A DNA stretch of 6,515 bases from Thermoplasmata archaeon (lineage in GTDB: Archaea; Thermoplasmatota; Thermoplasmata; Thermoplasmatales; Thermoplasmataceae), in contig JAJZKX010000108.1 in NCBI GenBank assembly GCA_021850745.1, forward strand, positions 1 through 6,515, given 5' to 3'. The notes under the pieces were generated by a model. The model saw only the letters and a program-made list of their open reading frames with translations, did not search any database and had not been told where the DNA came from. Of the stretch, positions 5,005-6,515 are shown piece after piece. Each line of letters starts with the position of its first letter. The first letter of the stretch is position 1. The position numbers and the translations under genes were made by a program.

Positions 5005-6515
5005 ATGTTCTCATACATAGCAATCGCAATTCTTGGAATTTCCGCCATGATCGGGCTCTTCCAGAAGAAGGGGGCGTACATTGGCATCCTTGCCGGTTCT
5101 GCCTACTATATTTGGTCTGGATTCAACCCATCAGACCAGATGTCATATTTTGTTCTCATAGCCTCGCTTGTATGGATTCTTGTGTCCCTTTATTCCCTTT
5201 CATATGACCGGCACTATGGAAAGTGGCTTGCCTCCTCAATGGCACTGATGATAATGGGCATGATTATCATTCTGCAGTCCACAAACTACCTGCTTCTGAT
5301 AACCGGATGGGAAACAATGTCTGTGCCCGCATACGTAATTGTGGGGATGAACAAGAAAGAGAGTGCTCCCGCTTTTACCTTCATGATGTTCAGCGAGTTC
5401 AGCACAATCCTAATAATAGCAGGTGCAGTCTTCGCATTCTTTGCAACCGGTACACTTTTCTTCACTCAGGTGCCGTCCTTTGGCCCCCTTCTGCTGATTT
5501 CCCTTGGGGCGCTCATAAAAATGGGCATGACGCCCTTCATGATCAGCGAATGGCTCCCCATTGCACATGGAAATGCCCCAGCCAATGCCTCTGCGGCTCT
5601 AAGTGCAACAATGACGCTCATGGGCGTTTTTGTCATAATGAGGATGATTCTCATCAGCCCGGATGTAACCTGGATTGGATTCCTCTTCCTTGCAGTTGGC
5701 TCAATTTCAATCCTGTTTGCCTCAATATATGCATATATTTCTGAAAACATGAAAATGCTTGCAGGCTTCAGCACCATTGAGAATAATGCTGCCATACTTT
5801 CGGCAATGGGGCTCTACCTCGTGGCATCCGAAGTGGTCCTGAAGCAGTTCATTTTCGCAACCATAATCATATTTGCACTTTCCCACGCCATTTCGAAGAC
5901 CGGGCTATTCTTTTCCATCGGAAACTCACCCGGGGAATACTTCGGTGAAAGTGATCAACCAACATCTTATACGCAACGCGTGGGAACAATGCTCATAACC
6001 ATGTCACTGTCCGGGCTCTTCCCAACATTAGGGGGACTTGCCACCTGGATGCTTCTTGAAGCTTTCTTCATGGAGGCTTATGCAGGCGGGGTTCCAGGAA
6101 TGAGCGCAATAGTGATTGGTTCTGTAATTGCACTGGGTGAAGGCATGGCTACCGGCTCCATGATGAAGATCCTGGCATTCGGAAACCTTTTTCACAGAAA
6201 ACTGGAAAAGAAGCAGTCACCCAATCATGCCGTAATTTCCGGCATCGGCCTGCTGCTCATATTCCTCTTTGCCATTTCTATCTTCATAGTTTCAGGCACC
6301 TTCATTTCGGGCATTCCGGGAGTCCTTGTGTTCAATGGGTTCATGATTACTTCCAGATTTGGGCCTGCTGTTTTCGGGCTCATTTCCCCTGATTATGTTG
6401 TTATACTCATCACAGCCTTCTCCATCGCAGCTTATGCGCTGTTCAGGAAACCAAGGCTCAGGGATGTACCGGTCTGGAATGGCGGCTCTGTTGAAGTAGA
6501 TCCATATACTTCATA
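5005..6515 (+). CDS. hyfB: HyfB/NuoL-like ion antiporter subunit, 3' partial
   Basis: The frame is open from ATG 5005 to the window end (503 codons, no stop), so the C-terminus is cut by the window edge. It is a second NuoL/HyfB-type antiporter subunit with a dozen or more membrane spans. Family residues seen are E103 (LLITGWETMSVPAY), K172 and WLPIAHGNAPANASAALSA (183-201), K250 with GFSTIENNAAI (254-264, the SIEN variant typical of HyfB), H294 and K298 (LSHAISKTGLFFSIG), and E352 (WMLLEAFF). Unlike HyfF, the stretch after K172 reads PFMISEWLP: the His of PxHxWLP is missing and two residues are added. A hydrophilic loop spans about 307-326. The end, RDVPVWNGGSVEVDPYTS, resembles the late hydrophilic segment of HyfB/HycC proteins, so perhaps 100-150 residues are missing. 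It abuts the NuoB-like gene and is the sixth gene of the operon. Confidence 0.92.
   Translation, partial: MFSYIAIAILGISAMIGLFQKKGAYIGILAGSAYYIWSGFNPSDQMSYFVLIASLVWILVSLYSLSYDRHYGKWLASSMALMIMGMIIILQSTNYLLLITGWETMSVPAYVIVGMNKKESAPAFTFMMFSEFSTILIIAGAVFAFFATGTLFFTQVPSFGPLLLISLGALIKMGMTPFMISEWLPIAHGNAPANASAALSATMTLMGVFVIMRMILISPDVTWIGFLFLAVGSISILFASIYAYISENMKMLAGFSTIENNAAILSAMGLYLVASEVVLKQFIFATIIIFALSHAISKTGLFFSIGNSPGEYFGESDQPTSYTQRVGTMLITMSLSGLFPTLGGLATWMLLEAFFMEAYAGGVPGMSAIVIGSVIALGEGMATGSMMKILAFGNLFHRKLEKKQSPNHAVISGIGLLLIFLFAISIFIVSGTFISGIPGVLVFNGFMITSRFGPAVFGLISPDYVVILITAFSIAAYALFRKPRLRDVPVWNGGSVEVDPYTS

Noticed and set aside
5223..5744. 173-codon + strand frame inside the HyfB-like gene
   Set aside because: The peptide is rich in Cys, His and Asn with no recognisable domain. 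The overlapping frame encodes a clear NuoL/HyfB family protein.
285..6515. Ordinary H2-evolving formate hydrogenlyase or Mbh-type hydrogenase
   Set aside because: The large subunit lacks all four Ni-Fe cysteine ligands, so the standard hydrogenase reading does not hold despite close homology of the other subunits.
285..6515. Canonical respiratory complex I (nuo) operon
   Set aside because: HyfE- and HyfB/HyfF-specific features (MEN/SIEN motifs, 215-aa HyfE), a single fused Fe-S subunit and no NuoA, NuoJ or NuoI in the cluster fit the group 4 hydrogenase-related branch better.

Overview
The window looks archaeal. A box C/D guide RNA, a TATA-type promoter, Shine-Dalgarno (SD) sites of the GGTGA type, tightly overlapping genes and AGG/ATA-rich codon use all point that way. 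The base composition and gene content would suit a thermoacidophile such as a Thermoplasmatales member, but the lineage cannot be fixed from this sequence.

Bases 1-192 hold no protein gene. They contain a well-formed double-guide box C/D sRNA (about 55-119), with all four boxes, two 12-nt guides and a closing stem. A likely TATA box (159-166) for the downstream operon follows. Bases 193-297 form a leader with a 34-codon small ORF and two hairpins. A competing long-range helix there can cover the GTG start codon of the first large gene.

From 285 to the right edge, six genes run on the + strand with 4-11 base overlaps or direct abutment, so they are almost certainly one operon. In order they are a HyfC/NuoH-like membrane subunit, a HyfE-like subunit, a HyfF-like (NuoN/M/L-type) antiporter subunit, a HyfG/NuoD-like large subunit, a NuoB/HyfI-like Fe-S subunit with a half ferredoxin at its N-terminus, and a HyfB/NuoL-like antiporter subunit that is still open at the window end. 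This is the core of a group 4 hydrogenase or complex I type ion-pumping machine.

The large subunit has lost all four cysteines that bind the Ni-Fe centre (aligned residues N105, H108, W380 and E383). It also has no C-terminal maturation tail, and the conserved His of its N-terminal GP motif is gone. The electron-carrying small subunit keeps all four ligands of its N2-type cluster, and the HyfF antiporter keeps its charged residues. This is the hallmark of the energy-converting hydrogenase-related (Ehr) complexes, whose electron acceptor and physiological reaction are unknown. The complex probably takes electrons from ferredoxin through the half-ferredoxin domain to the N2-type cluster and couples an unidentified reaction to ion translocation. 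It is not a hydrogenase in the ordinary sense. No NuoC-like subunit or separate 2[4Fe-4S] (NuoI/HyfH) subunit is visible here.
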